DNA from: Arenicola marina
Lineage: Eukaryota > Annelida > Polychaeta > Arenicolidae
Assembly (NCBI GenBank): GCA_964019135.1
Contig: OZ025256.1
Coordinates: 20,591,911-20,655,910 of the forward strand
Length of the DNA: 64,000 nucleotides
Reading direction: 5' to 3'
The notes beneath the pieces are model-generated. The model saw only the letters and a list, made by a program, of their open reading frames with translations, made no database searches and was not told the origin of the DNA. Made by a program: the position numbers and the translations under genes. This document shows positions 34,521 through 46,272 of this stretch, one piece after another (position 1 is the stretch's first letter; every line of letters starts with the position of its first letter).

Positions 34521-37500
34521 CCACGGGATGTTCCCATATAGGGGTGGTGGCGATGGCTGGGTGACGCCCACGGGATGGCCCCATATAGGGGTGGTGGCGA
34601 TGGCTGAGTGAGGCCCACGGGGTGGCTCCATATAGGGGTGGTGGCGATGGCTGGGTGAGGCCCACGGGGTGGCCCCATATAGGGGTGGCAGCGATGGCTG
34701 TGTGAGGCCCACGGGGTGGCCCCATATAGGGGTGGTAGTGATGGCTGTGTGAGGCCCACGGGGTGGCCCCATATAGGGGTGGTGGCGATGGCTGTGTGAG
34801 GCCCACGGGGTGGCCCCATATAGGGGTGGTAGTGATGGCTGTGTGAGGCCCACGGGGTGGCCCCATATAGGGGTGGTGGCGATGGCTGGGTGAGGCCCAC
34901 GGGGTGGCCCCATATAGGGGTGGTGGCGATGGCTGGGTGAGGCCCACGGGGTGGCCCCATATAGGGGTGGTGGCGATGGCTTTGTGAGGCCCACGGGGTG
35001 GCCCCATATAGGGTTGGTGGCGATGGCTGGGTGAGGCCTACGGGATGGCCCCATATAGGGATGGTGGCGATGGCTGGGTGAGGCCCTCGGGGTGGCCCCA
35101 TATAGGGGTGGTGGCGATGGCTGGGTGATGCCCACGGGGTGGCCCAATAGAGGGGTGGTGGCGATGGCTGCGTGAGGCCCACGGGGAGGCCCAATATAGT
35201 GGTGGTGGCGATGGCTGGGTGAGGCCCACGGGGTGGCCCCATATAGGGGTGGTGGCGATGGCTGGGTGAGGCCCACGGGGTGGCCCTATATAGGGGTGGT
35301 AGCGATGGCTGGGTGAGGCCCACGGGGTGGCCCCATATAGGGGTGGTGGCGATGGCTGGGTGAGGCCCAAGTCGGAGCCCAATACAGGGGTGGTAGCGAT
35401 GGCTGGGTGAGGCCCACGGGGTGGCCCCATATAGGGATGGTGGCGATGGCTGGGTGAGGCCCACGGGATGGCCCCATATAGGGATGGTGACGATGGCTGG
35501 GTGAGGCCCACGGGGTGGCCCCATATAGGGGTGGTGGCGAAGGCTGGGTGAGGCCCACGGGGTGGCCCCATATAGGGGTGGTGGCGATGGCTGGGTGAGG
35601 CCCACGGGGTGGCCCCATATAGGGGTGGTAGCGATGGCTGGGTGAGGCCCGCGGGGTGGCCCCATATAGGGGTGGTAGCGATGGCTGGGTGAGGCCCACG
35701 GGGTGGCCCCATACAGGTGTGGTGGCGATGGCTGGGTGAGGCCCACGGGGTGGCCACATATAGGGCTGGTGGCGATGGCTGGGTGAGGCCCACAGGGTGG
35801 CGCCAATATAGGGGTGGTAGCGATGGCTGGGTGAGGCCCACGGGGTGGCCCAATATAGGGGGGGTAGCGATGCCTGGGTGAGGCCAACGGGGTGGCCCCA
35901 TATAGCGATGGTAACGATGGCTCGGTGAGGCCCACGAGGTGGCCCAATATAGGGGTGGTAGCGATGGTTGGGTGAGGCCCACGGGGTGGCCCCATACAGG
36001 GGTGGTAGCGATGGATGGGTGAGGCCCACGGGGTGGCCCCATACAGGGGTGGTAGCGATGGCTGGGTGAGGCCCACGGGGTGGCCCAATACAGGGGTGGT
36101 AGCGATGGCTGGGTGAGGCCCACGGAGTGGCCCCATATAGGGGTGGTAGCGATGGCTGGGTGAGGCCCACGGGGTGGCCCCATATAATGGTGGTAGCGAT
36201 GGCTGAGTGAGGCCCACGGGGTGGCCCCATATAATGGTGATAGCTATGGCTGAGTGAGGCCCACGGGGTGGCCCCATATAGGGGTGGTGGCGATGGCTGG
36301 GTGGGGCCCAAGGGGGAGCCCAATACAGGGGTGGTAGCGATGGCTGGGTGAGGCCCACGGGGTGGCCCTATATAGGGATGGTGGCGATGGCTGGGTGAGG
36401 CCCACGGGATGGCCCCATATAGGGATGATGACGATGGCTGGGTGAGGCCCACGGGGTGGCCCCATATAGGGGTGGTGGCGATGGCTGGGTGAGGCCCACG
36501 GGGTGGCCCCATATAGGGGTGGTGGCGATGGCTGGGTGAGGCCCACGGGGTGGCCCAATACAGGGGTGGTGGCGATGGCTGGGTGAGGCCCACGGGGTGG
36601 CCCCGAATAGGGGTGGTAGTGATGGCTGGGTGAGGCCCACGGGGTGGCCCCATACAGGGGTGGTAGCGATGGCTGGGTGAGGCTCACGGGGTGGCCCCAT
36701 ATAGGGTTGGTAGCGATGGCTGGGTGAGGCCCCCGGGGTGGCCCCATACAGGGATGGTTGCGATGGCTGGGTGAGGACAACGGGGTGGCCCCATTTAGGG
36801 GTGTTGGCGATGGCTGGGTGAGGCCTACGGGATGGCCCCATATAGGGATGGTGGCGATGGCTGGGTGAGGCCCACGGGGTGGCCCCATATAGGGGTGGTG
36901 GCGATAGCTGGGTGAGGCCCACGGGGTGGCCCAATATAGGGGTGGTGGCGATGGCTGCGTGAGGCCCACGGGGTGGCCCAATATAGGGGTGGTGGCGATG
37001 GCTGGGTGAGGCCCACGGGGTGGCCCCATATAGGGGTGGTGGCGATGGCTGGGTGAGGCCCACGGGGTGGCCCTATATAGGGGTGGTAGCGATGACTGGG
37101 TGAGGCCCACGGGGTGGCCCCATATAGGGGTGGTGGCGATGGCTGGGTGAGGCCCAAGGGGGAGCCCAATACAGGGGTGGTGGCGATGGCTGGGTGAGGC
37201 CCACGGGGTGGCCCCATATAGGGATGGTGGCGATGGCTGGGTGAGGCCCACGGGATGGCCCCATATAGGGATGGTGACGAGGGCTGGGTGAGGCCCACGA
37301 GGTGGCCCCATATAGGGGTGGTGGCGAAGGCTGGGTGAGGCCCACGGGGTGACCCCATATAGGGGTGGTGGCGATGGCTGGGTGAGGCCCACGGGGTGGC
37401 CCCATACAGGGGTGGTAGCGATGGCTGGGTGAGGCCCACGGGGTGGCCCCGAATAGGGGTGGTAGTGATGGCTGTGTGAGGCCCACGGGGTGGCCCCATA

Positions 37501-40500
37501 CAGGGGTGGTAGCGATGGCTGGGTGAGGCTCACGGGGTGGCCCCATATAGGGGTGGTAGCGATGGCTGGGTGAGGCCCGCGGGGTGGCCCCATATAGGGG
37601 TGGTAGCGATGGCTGGGTGAGGCCCACGGGGTGGCCCCATACAGGTGTGGTGGCGATGGCTGGGTGAGGCCCACGGGGTGGCCCCATATAGGGCTGGTGG
37701 CGATGGCTGGGTGAGGCCCACAGGGTGGCGCCAATATAGGGGTGGTAGCGATGGCTGGGTGAGGCCCACGGGGTGGCCCAATATAGGGGTGGTAGCGATG
37801 CCTGGGTGAGGCCAACGGGGTGGCCCCATATAGGGATGGTAACGATGGCTCGGTGAGGCCCACGAGGTGGCCCAATATAGGGGTGGTAGCGATGGCTGGG
37901 TGAGGCCCACGGGGTGGCCCCATACAGGGGTGGTAGCGAGGGATGGGTGAGGCCCACGGGGTGGCCCCATACAGGGGTGGTAGCGATGGCTGGGTGAGGC
38001 CCACGGGGTGGCCCAATACAGGGGTGGTAGCGATGGCTGGGTGAGGCCCACGGAGTGGCCCCATATAGGGGTAGTAGCGATGGCTGGGTGAGGCCCACGG
38101 GGTGGCCCCATATAGGGGTGGTGGCGATGGCTGGGTGAGGCCCACGAGGTGGCCCCATATAGCGGTGGTGGCGATGGCTGGGTGAGGCCCACGGGGTGGC
38201 CCCATATAGGGTTGGTGGCGATGGCTGGGTGACGCCCACGGGATGGCCCCATATAGGGGTGGTGGCGATGGCTGGGTGAGGCCCACGGGGTGGCCCCATA
38301 TAGGGGTGGTGGCGATGGCTGGGTGAGGCCCAAGGGGTGGCCCCGAATAGGGGTGGTAGTGATGGCTGTGTGAGGCCCACGGGGTGGCCCCATACAGGGG
38401 TGGTAGCGATGGCTGGGTGAGGCTCACGGGGTGGCCCCATATAGGGGTGGTAGCGATGGCTGGGTGAGGCCCGCGGGGTGGCCCCATATAGGGGTGGTAG
38501 CGATGGCTGGGTGAGGCCCACGGGGTGGCCCCATACAGGTGTGGTGGCGATGGCTGGGTGAGGCCCACGGGGTGGCCCCATATAGGGCTGGTGGCGATGG
38601 CTGGGTGAGGCCCACAGGGTGGCGCCAATATAGGGGTGGTAGCGATGGCTGGGTGAGGCCCACGGGGTGGCCCAATATAGGGGTGGTAGCGATGCCTGGG
38701 TGAGGCCAACGGGGTGGCCCCATATAGGGATGGTAACGATGGCTCGGTGAGGCCCACGAGGTGGCCCAATATAGGGGTGGTAGCGATGGCTGGGTGAGGC
38801 CCACGGGGTGGCCCCATACAGGGGTGGTAGCGAGGGATGGGTGAGGCCCACGGGGTGGCCCCATACAGGGGTGGTAGCGATGGCTGGGTGAGGCCCACGG
38901 GGTGGCCCAATACAGGGGTGGTAGCGATGGCTGGGTGAGGCCCACGGAGTGGCCCCATATAGGGGTAGTAGCGATGGCTGGGTGAGGCCCACGGGGTGGC
39001 CCCATATAGGGGTGGTGGCGATGGCTGGGTGAGGCCCACGAGGTGGCCCCATATAGCGGTGGTGGCGATGGCTGGGTGAGGCCCACGGGGTGGCCCCATA
39101 TAGGGTTGGTGGCGATGGCTGGGTGACGCCCACGGGATGGCCCCATATAGGGGTGGTGGCGATGGCTGGGTGAGGCCCACGGGGTGGCCCCATATAGGGG
39201 TGGTGGCGATGGCTGGGTGAGGCCCAAGGGGTGGCCCCATATAGGGGTGGTGGCGATGGCTGTGTGAGGCCCACGGGGTGGCCCAATATAGGGGTGGTGG
39301 CGATGGCTGGGTGAGGCCCACGGGGTGGCCCCATATAGGGGTGGTGGCGATGGCTGAGTGAGGCCCACGAGGTGGCCCCATTGAGGGGTGGTGGCGATGG
39401 CTGGGTGAGGCCCACGGGATGTTCCCATATAGGGGTGGTGGCGATGGCTGGGTGACGCCCACGGGATGGCCCCATATAGGGGTGGTGGCGATGGCTGAGT
39501 GAGGCCCACGGGGTGGCTCCATATAGGGGTGGTGGCGATGGCTGGGTGAGGCCCACGGGGTGGCCCCATATAGGGGTGGCAGCGATGGCTGTGTGAGGCC
39601 CACGGGGTGGCCCCATATAGGGGTGGTAGTGATGGCTGTGTGAGGCCCACGGGGTGGCCCCATATAGGGGTGGTGGCGATGGCTGTGTGAGGCCCACGGG
39701 GTGGCCCCATATAGGGGTGGTAGTGATGGCTGTGTGAGGCCCACGGGGTGGCCCCATATAGGGGTGGTGGCGATGGCTGGGTGAGGCCCACGGGGTGGCC
39801 CCATATAGGGGTGGTGGCGATGGCTGGGTGAGGCCCACGGGGTGGCCCCATATAGGGGTGGTGGCGATGGCTGGGTGAGGCCCACGGGGTGGCCCCATAT
39901 AGGGTTGGTGGCGATGGCTGGGTGAGGCCTACGGGATGGCCCCATATAGGGATGGTGGCGATGGCTGGGTGAGGCCCTCGGGGTGGCCCCATATAGGGGT
40001 GGTGGCGATGGCTGGGTGATGCCCACGGGGTGGCCCAATAGAGGGGTGGTGGCGATGGCTGCGTGAGGCCCACGGGGAGGCCCAATATAGTGGTGGTGGC
40101 GATGGCTGGGTGAGGCCCACGGGGTGGCCCCATATAGGGGTGGTGGCGATGGCTGGGTGAGGCCCACGGGGTGGCCCTATATAGGGGTGGTAGCGATGGC
40201 TGGGTGAGGCCCACGGGGTGGCCCCATATAGGGGTGGTGGCGATGGCTGGGTGAGGCCCAAGTCGGAGCCCAATACAGGGGTGGTAGCGATGGCTGGGTG
40301 AGGCCCACGGGGTGGCCCCATATAGGGATGGTGGCGATGGCTGGGTGAGGCCCACGGGATGGCCCCATATAGGGATGGTGACGATGGCTGGGTGAGGCCC
40401 ACGGGGTGGCCCCATATAGGGGTGGTGGCGAAGGCTGGGTGAGGCCCACGGGGTGGCCCCATATAGGGGTGGTGGCGATGGCTGGGTGAGGCCCACGGGG

Positions 40501-43000
40501 TGGCCCCATATAGGGGTGGTAGCGATGGCTGGGTGAGGCCCGCGGGGTGGCCCCATATAGGGGTGGTAGCGATGGCTGGGTGAGGCCCACGGGGTGGCCC
40601 CATACAGGTGTGGTGGCGATGGCTGGGTGAGGCCCACGGGGTGGCCCCATATAGGGCTGGTGGCGATGGCTGGGTGAGGCCCACAGGGTGGCGCCAATAT
40701 AGGGGTGGTAGCGATGGCTGGGTGAGGCCCACGGGGTGGCCCAATATAGGGGGGGTAGCGATGCCTGGGTGAGGCCAACGGGGTGGCCCCATATAGCGAT
40801 GGTAACGATGGCTCGGTGAGGCCCACGAGGTGGCCCAATATAGGGGTGGTAGCGATGGTTGGGTGAGGCCCACGGGGTGGCCCCATACAGGGGTGGTAGC
40901 GATGGATGGGTGAGGCCCACGGGGTGGCCCCATACAGGGGTGGTAGCGATGGCTGGGTGAGGCCCACGGGGTGGCCCAATACAGGGGTGGTAGCGATGGC
41001 TGGGTGAGGCCCACGGAGTGGCCCCATATAGGGGTGGTAGCGATGGCTGGGTGAGGCCCACGGGGTGGCCCCATATAATGGTGGTAGCGATGGCTGAGTG
41101 AGGCCCACGTGGTGGCCCCATATAATGGTGATAGCTATGGCTGAGTGAGGCCCACGGGGTGGCCCCATATAGGGGTGGTGGCGATGGCTGGGTGGGGCCC
41201 AAGGGGGAGCCCAATACAGGGGTGGTAGCGATGGCTGGGTGAGGCCCACGGGGTGGCCCTATATAGGGATGGTGGCGATGGCTGGGTGAGGCCCACGGGA
41301 TGGCCCCATATAGGGATGATGACGATGGCTGGGTGAGGCCCACGGGGTGGCCCCATATAGGGGTGGTGGCGATGGCTGGGTGAGGCCCACGGGGTGGCCC
41401 CATATAGGGGTGGTGGCGATGGCTGGGTGAGGCCCACGGGGTGGCCCAATACAGGGGTGGTGGCGATGGCTGGGTGAGGCCCACGGGGTGGCCCCGAATA
41501 GGGGTGGTAGTGATGGCTGGGTGAGGCCCACGGGGTGGCCCCATACAGGGGTGGTAGCGATGGCTGGGTGAGGCTCACGGGGTGGCCCCATATAGGGTTG
41601 GTAGCGATGGCTGGGTGAGGCCCCCGGGGTGGCCCCATACAGGGATGGTTGCGATGGCTGGGTGAGGACAACGGGGTGGCCCCATTTAGGGGTGTTGGCG
41701 ATGGCTGGGTGAGGCCTACGGGATGGCCCCATATAGGGATGGTGGCGATGGCTGGGTGAGGCCCACGGGGTGGCCCCATATAGGGGTGGTGGCGATAGCT
41801 GGGTGAGGCCCACGGGGTGGCCCAATATAGGGGTGGTGGCGATGGCTGCGTGAGGCCCACGGGGTGGCCCAATATAGGGGTGGTGGCGATGGCTGGGTGA
41901 GGCCCACGGGGTGGCCCCATATAGGGGTGGTGGCGATGGCTGGGTGAGGCCCACGGGGTGGCCCTATATAGGGGTGGTAGCGATGACTGGGTGAGGCCCA
42001 CGGGGTGGCCCCATATAGGGGTGGTGGCGATGGCTGGGTGAGGCCCAAGGGGGAGCCCAATACAGGGGTGGTGGCGATGGCTGGGTGAGGCCCACGGGGT
42101 GGCCCCATATAGGGATGGTGGCGATGGCTGGGTGAGGCCCACGGGATGGCCCCATATAGGGATGGTGACGAGGGCTGGGTGAGGCCCACGAGGTGGCCCC
42201 ATATAGGGGTGGTGGCGAAGGCTGGGTGAGGCCCACGGGGTGACCCCATATAGGGGTGGTGGCGATGGCTGGGTGAGGCCCACGGGGTGGCCCCATACAG
42301 GGGTGGTAGCGATGGCTGGGTGAGGCCCACGGGGTGGCCCCGAATAGGGGTGGTAGTGATGGCTGTGTGAGGCCCACGGGGTGGCCCCATACAGGGGTGG
42401 TAGCGATGGCTGGGTGAGGCTCACGGGGTGGCCCCATATAGGGGTGGTAGCGATGGCTGGGTGAGGCCCGCGGGGTGGCCCCATATAGGGGTGGTAGCGA
42501 TGGCTGGGTGAGGCCCACGGGGTGGCCCCATACAGGTGTGGTGGCGATGGCTGGGTGAGGCCCACGGGGTGGCCCCATATAGGGCTGGTGGCGATGGCTG
42601 GGTGAGGCCCACAGGGTGGCGCCAATATAGGGGTGGTAGCGATGGCTGGGTGAGGCCCACGGGGTGGCCCAATATAGGGGTGGTAGCGATGCCTGGGTGA
42701 GGCCAACGGGGTGGCCCCATATAGGGATGGTAACGATGGCTCGGTGAGGCCCACGAGGTGGCCCAATATAGGGGTGGTAGCGATGGCTGGGTGAGGCCCA
42801 CGGGGTGGCCCCATACAGGGGTGGTAGCGAGGGATGGGTGAGGCCCACGGGGTGGCCCCATACAGGGGTGGTAGCGATGGCTGGGTGAGGCCCACGGGGT
42901 GGCCCAATACAGGGGTGGTAGCGATGGCTGGGTGAGGCCCACGGAGTGGCCCCATATAGGGGTAGTAGCGATGGCTGGGTGAGGCCCACGGGGTGGCCCC
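34115..43000. repeat. Within-array duplication, offset 4,891 bp
   Basis: Blocks at about 34,115-38,110 and 39,005-43,000 carry the same ordered series of variants. The TATAGCGG marker at 34,161 and 39,052 and several frame boundaries (for example 35,038/39,929, 36,368/41,259, 36,825/41,716) all differ by 4,891. A nested copy of about 893 bp (19 units) between about 37,440 and 39,230 brings a further TATAGCGG marker at about 38,158. Confidence 0.85.
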
Positions 43001-44099
43001 ATATAATGGTGGTAGCGATGGCTGAGTGAGGCCCACGGGGTGGCCCCATATAATGGTGATAGCTATGGCTGAGTGAGGCCCACGGGGTGGCCCCATATAG
43101 GGGTGGTGGCGATGGCTGGGTGAGGCCCAAGGGGGAGCCCAATACAGGGGTGGTAGCGATGGCTGGGTGAGGCCCACGGGGTGGCCCCATATAGGGATGG
43201 TGGCGATGGCTGGGTGAGGCCCACGGGATGGCCCCATATAGGGATGGTGACGATGGCTGGGTGAGGCCCACGGGGTGGCCCCATATAGGGGTGGTGGCGA
43301 TGGCTGGGTTAGGCCCACGGGGTGGCCCCATATAGGGGTGGTGGCGATGGCTGGGTGAGGCCCACGGGGTGGCCCAATACAGGGGTGGTGGCGATGGCTG
43401 GGTGAGGCCCACGGGGTGGCCCCGAATAGGGGTGGTAGTGATGGCTGGGTGAGGCCCACGGGGTGGCCCCATACAGGGGTGGTAGCGATGGCTGGGTGAG
43501 GCTCACGGGGTGGCCCCATATAGGGGTGGTAGCGATGGCTGGGTGAGGCCCACGGGGTGGCCCCATACAGGGATGGTTGCGATGGCTGGGTGAGGACAAC
43601 GGGGTGGCCCCATATAGGGGTGGTAGCGATGGCTGGGTGAGGCCCGCGGGGTGGCCCCATACAGGGGTGGGGGCGATGGCTGGGTGAGGCCCACGGGGTG
43701 GCCCAATACTGGGGTGGTAAGGATGGCTGGGTGAGGCCCACGGGGTGGACCCATATAGGGGTGGTAGCGATGGCTGGGTGAGGCCCGCGGGGTGGCCCCA
43801 TATAGGTGTGGTAGCGATGGCTGGGTGAAGCCCACGGGGTGGCCCCATACAGGTGTGGTGGCGATGGCTGGGTGAGGCCCACGGGGTGGCCCCATATAGG
43901 GCTGGTGGCGATGGCTGGGTGAGGCCCACAGGGTGGCGCCAATATAGGGGTGGTAGCGATGGCTGGGTGAGGCCCACGGGGTGGCCCAATATAGGGGTGG
44001 TAGCGATGCCTGGGTGAGGCCAACGGGGTGGCCCCATACAGGGGTGGTAGCGATGGATGGGTGAGGCCCACGGGGTGGCCCCATACAGGGGTGGTAGCG

Positions 44100-46272
44100 A
44101 TGGCTGGGTGAGGCCCACGGGGTGGCCCAATACAGGGATGGTAGCCGATGGCTGGGTGAGGCCAACGGGTAGCCCCATACAGGGGTGGTAGCGATGGATG
44201 GGGTGAGGCCCACGGGGTGGCCCCATACAGGGGTGGTAGCGATGGCTGGGTGAGGCCCACGGGGTGGCCCAAGTACAGGGGTGGTAGCGATGGCTGGGTG
44301 AGGCCCACGGAGTGGCCCCATATAGGGGTGGTAGCGATGGCTGGGTGAGGCCCACGGGTGGCCCATATAATGGTGGTAGCGATGGCTGGGTGAGGCCCAC
44401 GGGGTGGCCCAATACAGGGGTGGTAGCGATGGCTGGGTGAGGCCAACGGGGTGGCCCCATACAGGGGTGGTAGCGATGGATGGGTGAGGCCCACGGGGTG
44501 GCCCAATATAGGGGTGGTAGCGATGCCTGGGTGAGGCCCACGGGGTGGCCCCATACAGGGGTGGTAGCGATGGCTGGGTGAGGCCAACGGGGTGGCCCGC
44601 ATATAGGAGTGGTGGCGATGGCTGGGTGAGGCCCACGGGGTGGCCCCATATAGGGGTGGTGTGGCGATGGCTGAGTGAGGCCCACGGGTGGCCCATATAC
44701 AGGGGTGGTAGCGATGGCTGGGTGAGGCCCACGGGTGGCCCAATACAGGGGTGGTAGCGATGGCTGGGTGAGGCCCACGGAGTGGCTCCCATATAGGGGT
44801 GGTAGCGATGGCTGGGTGAGGCCCACGGGGTGGCCCCATATAGGGGTTGGTAGCGATGGCTGGGTGAGGCCCACGGGGTGGCCCCATATAATGGTGGTAG
44901 CGATGGCTGAGTGAGGCCCACGGGGCGGCCCCCATATAGGGGTGGTAGCGATGGATGGGTGAGGCCCACGGGGTGGCCCCATACAGGGGTGGTAGCGATG
45001 GCTGGGTGAGGCCCACGGGGTGGCCCCATACAGGGGTGGTAGCGATGGCTGGGTGAGGCCCACGGGGTGGCCCAATACAGGGGTGGTAGCGATGGCTGGG
45101 TGAGGCCACGGGGTGGCCCCATACAGGGGTGGTAGCGATGGATGGGTGAGGCCCACGGGGTGGCCCCATACAGGGTGGTAGCGATGGCTGGGTGAGGCCC
45201 ACGGGGTGGCCATTACAGGGGTGGTAGCGATGGCTGGTGAGGCCCACGGGTGCCCAATACAGGGGGTGTGTAGCGATGCTGGGTGAGGCCAACGGGGTGG
45301 CCCCATACAGGGGTGGTAGCGATGGATGGGTGAGGCCCACGGGGTGGCCAATATAGGGGTGGTAGCGATGCCTGGGTGAGGCCCACGGGGTGGCCCCATA
45401 CTGGGGTGGTAGCGATGGCTGGGTGAGGCCAACGGGGTGGCCCATATAGGAGTGGTGGCGATGGCTGGGTGAGGCCCACGGGGTGGCCCCATATAGGGGT
45501 GGTGCGATGGCTGAGTGAGGCCCACGGGGTGGCCCCATACAGGGGTGGTAGCGATGGCTGGGTGAGGCCCACGGGGTGGCCCAATACAGGTGGGTGGTAG
45601 CGATGGCTGGGTGAGGCCCACGGAGTGGCCCCATATAGGGGTGGTAGCGATGGCTGGGTGAGGCCCACGGGGTGGCCCCATATAGGGGTGGTAGCGATGG
45701 CTGGTGAGGCCCACGGGGTGGCCCCATATAATGGTGGTAGCGATGGCTGAGTGAGGCCCACGGGGTGGCCCCATATAGGGGTGGTAGCGATGGATGGGTG
45801 AGGCCCACGGGGTGGCCCCATACAGGGGTGGTAGCGATGGCTGGGTGAGGCCCACGGGGTGGCCCATACAGGGGTGGTAGCGATGGCTGGGTGAGCCCAC
45901 GGGGTGGCCCAATACAGGGGTGGTAGCGATGGCTGGGTGAGGCAACGGGGTGGCCCCATACAGGGTGGTAGCGATGGATGGTGTGAGGCCCACGGGGTGG
46001 CCCCATACAGGGGTGTAGCGATGGCTGGGTGAGGCCCACGGGGTGGCCAATACAGGGGTGGTAGCGATGGCTGGGTGAGGCCCACGGAGTGGCCCCATAT
46101 AGGGGTGGTAGCGATGGCTGGGTGAGGCCCACGGGGTGGCCCCATATAATGGTGGTAGCGATGGCTGAGTGAGGCCCACGGAGTGGCCCCATATAGGGGT
46201 GGTAGCGATGGCTGGTAAGGCCCACGGGGTGGCCCCATATAATGGTGATAGCGATGGCTGAGTGAGGCCCAT
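44100..46272. repeat. Right end of the array, rich in single-base indels
   Basis: Units here are often 45, 46 or 48 bp because of single-base losses and gains, many in G or C runs. Examples are GTAGCCGATGG at about 44,142, CACGGGTGGCC at about 44,352, TACAGGGTGG at about 45,170 and GGGGGTGTGTAGCGATGCTGG at about 45,262. The rest of the array is nearly free of them. Confidence 0.8.

Larger units (their letters stand above)
23152..46272. repeat. Giant 47-bp minisatellite array, about 490 units
   Basis: Head-to-tail copies of a 47-bp G-rich unit. On the plus strand each unit contains CACGGGGTGGCCCC, ATATAGGGGTGGTGGCG and ATGGCTGGGTGAGGCC in that order. Copies differ by scattered substitutions. 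Common variants are GGTAGCG for GGTGGCG, CATACAGG for CATATAGG, GAGTGAGG for GGGTGAGG, and CACGGAGTGG. Read on the minus strand the unit lacks stops in every frame, and three successive units encode one 47-residue period (GLTQPSPPPLYGATP, then ASPSHRHHPYMGPPRG, then PHPAIATTPIWGHPV). Long overlapping minus-strand open frames, the longest about 2,315 codons at 29,411-36,358, follow from this. The plus strand is closed by TAG and TGA in each unit. Stop-making variants (CATTTAGG, CATTAAGG, GAGTCAGG) do occur and recur through block duplication. I annotate a repeat, not genes. Confidence 0.97.

Noticed and set aside
29411-36358. A 2,315-codon minus-strand open frame, and other array frames of 860-1,700 codons, as giant repeat-protein genes
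   Set aside because: All three minus frames are open over the same DNA because of the unit's length and stop-free sequence. The longest frames overlap each other, have no promoter, splice or domain support, and stop-making variants are tolerated and copied.
23152-46272. CRISPR array or other spacer-repeat system
   Set aside because: There is no spacer: the 47-bp units are contiguous and all one sequence, in a eukaryotic context.
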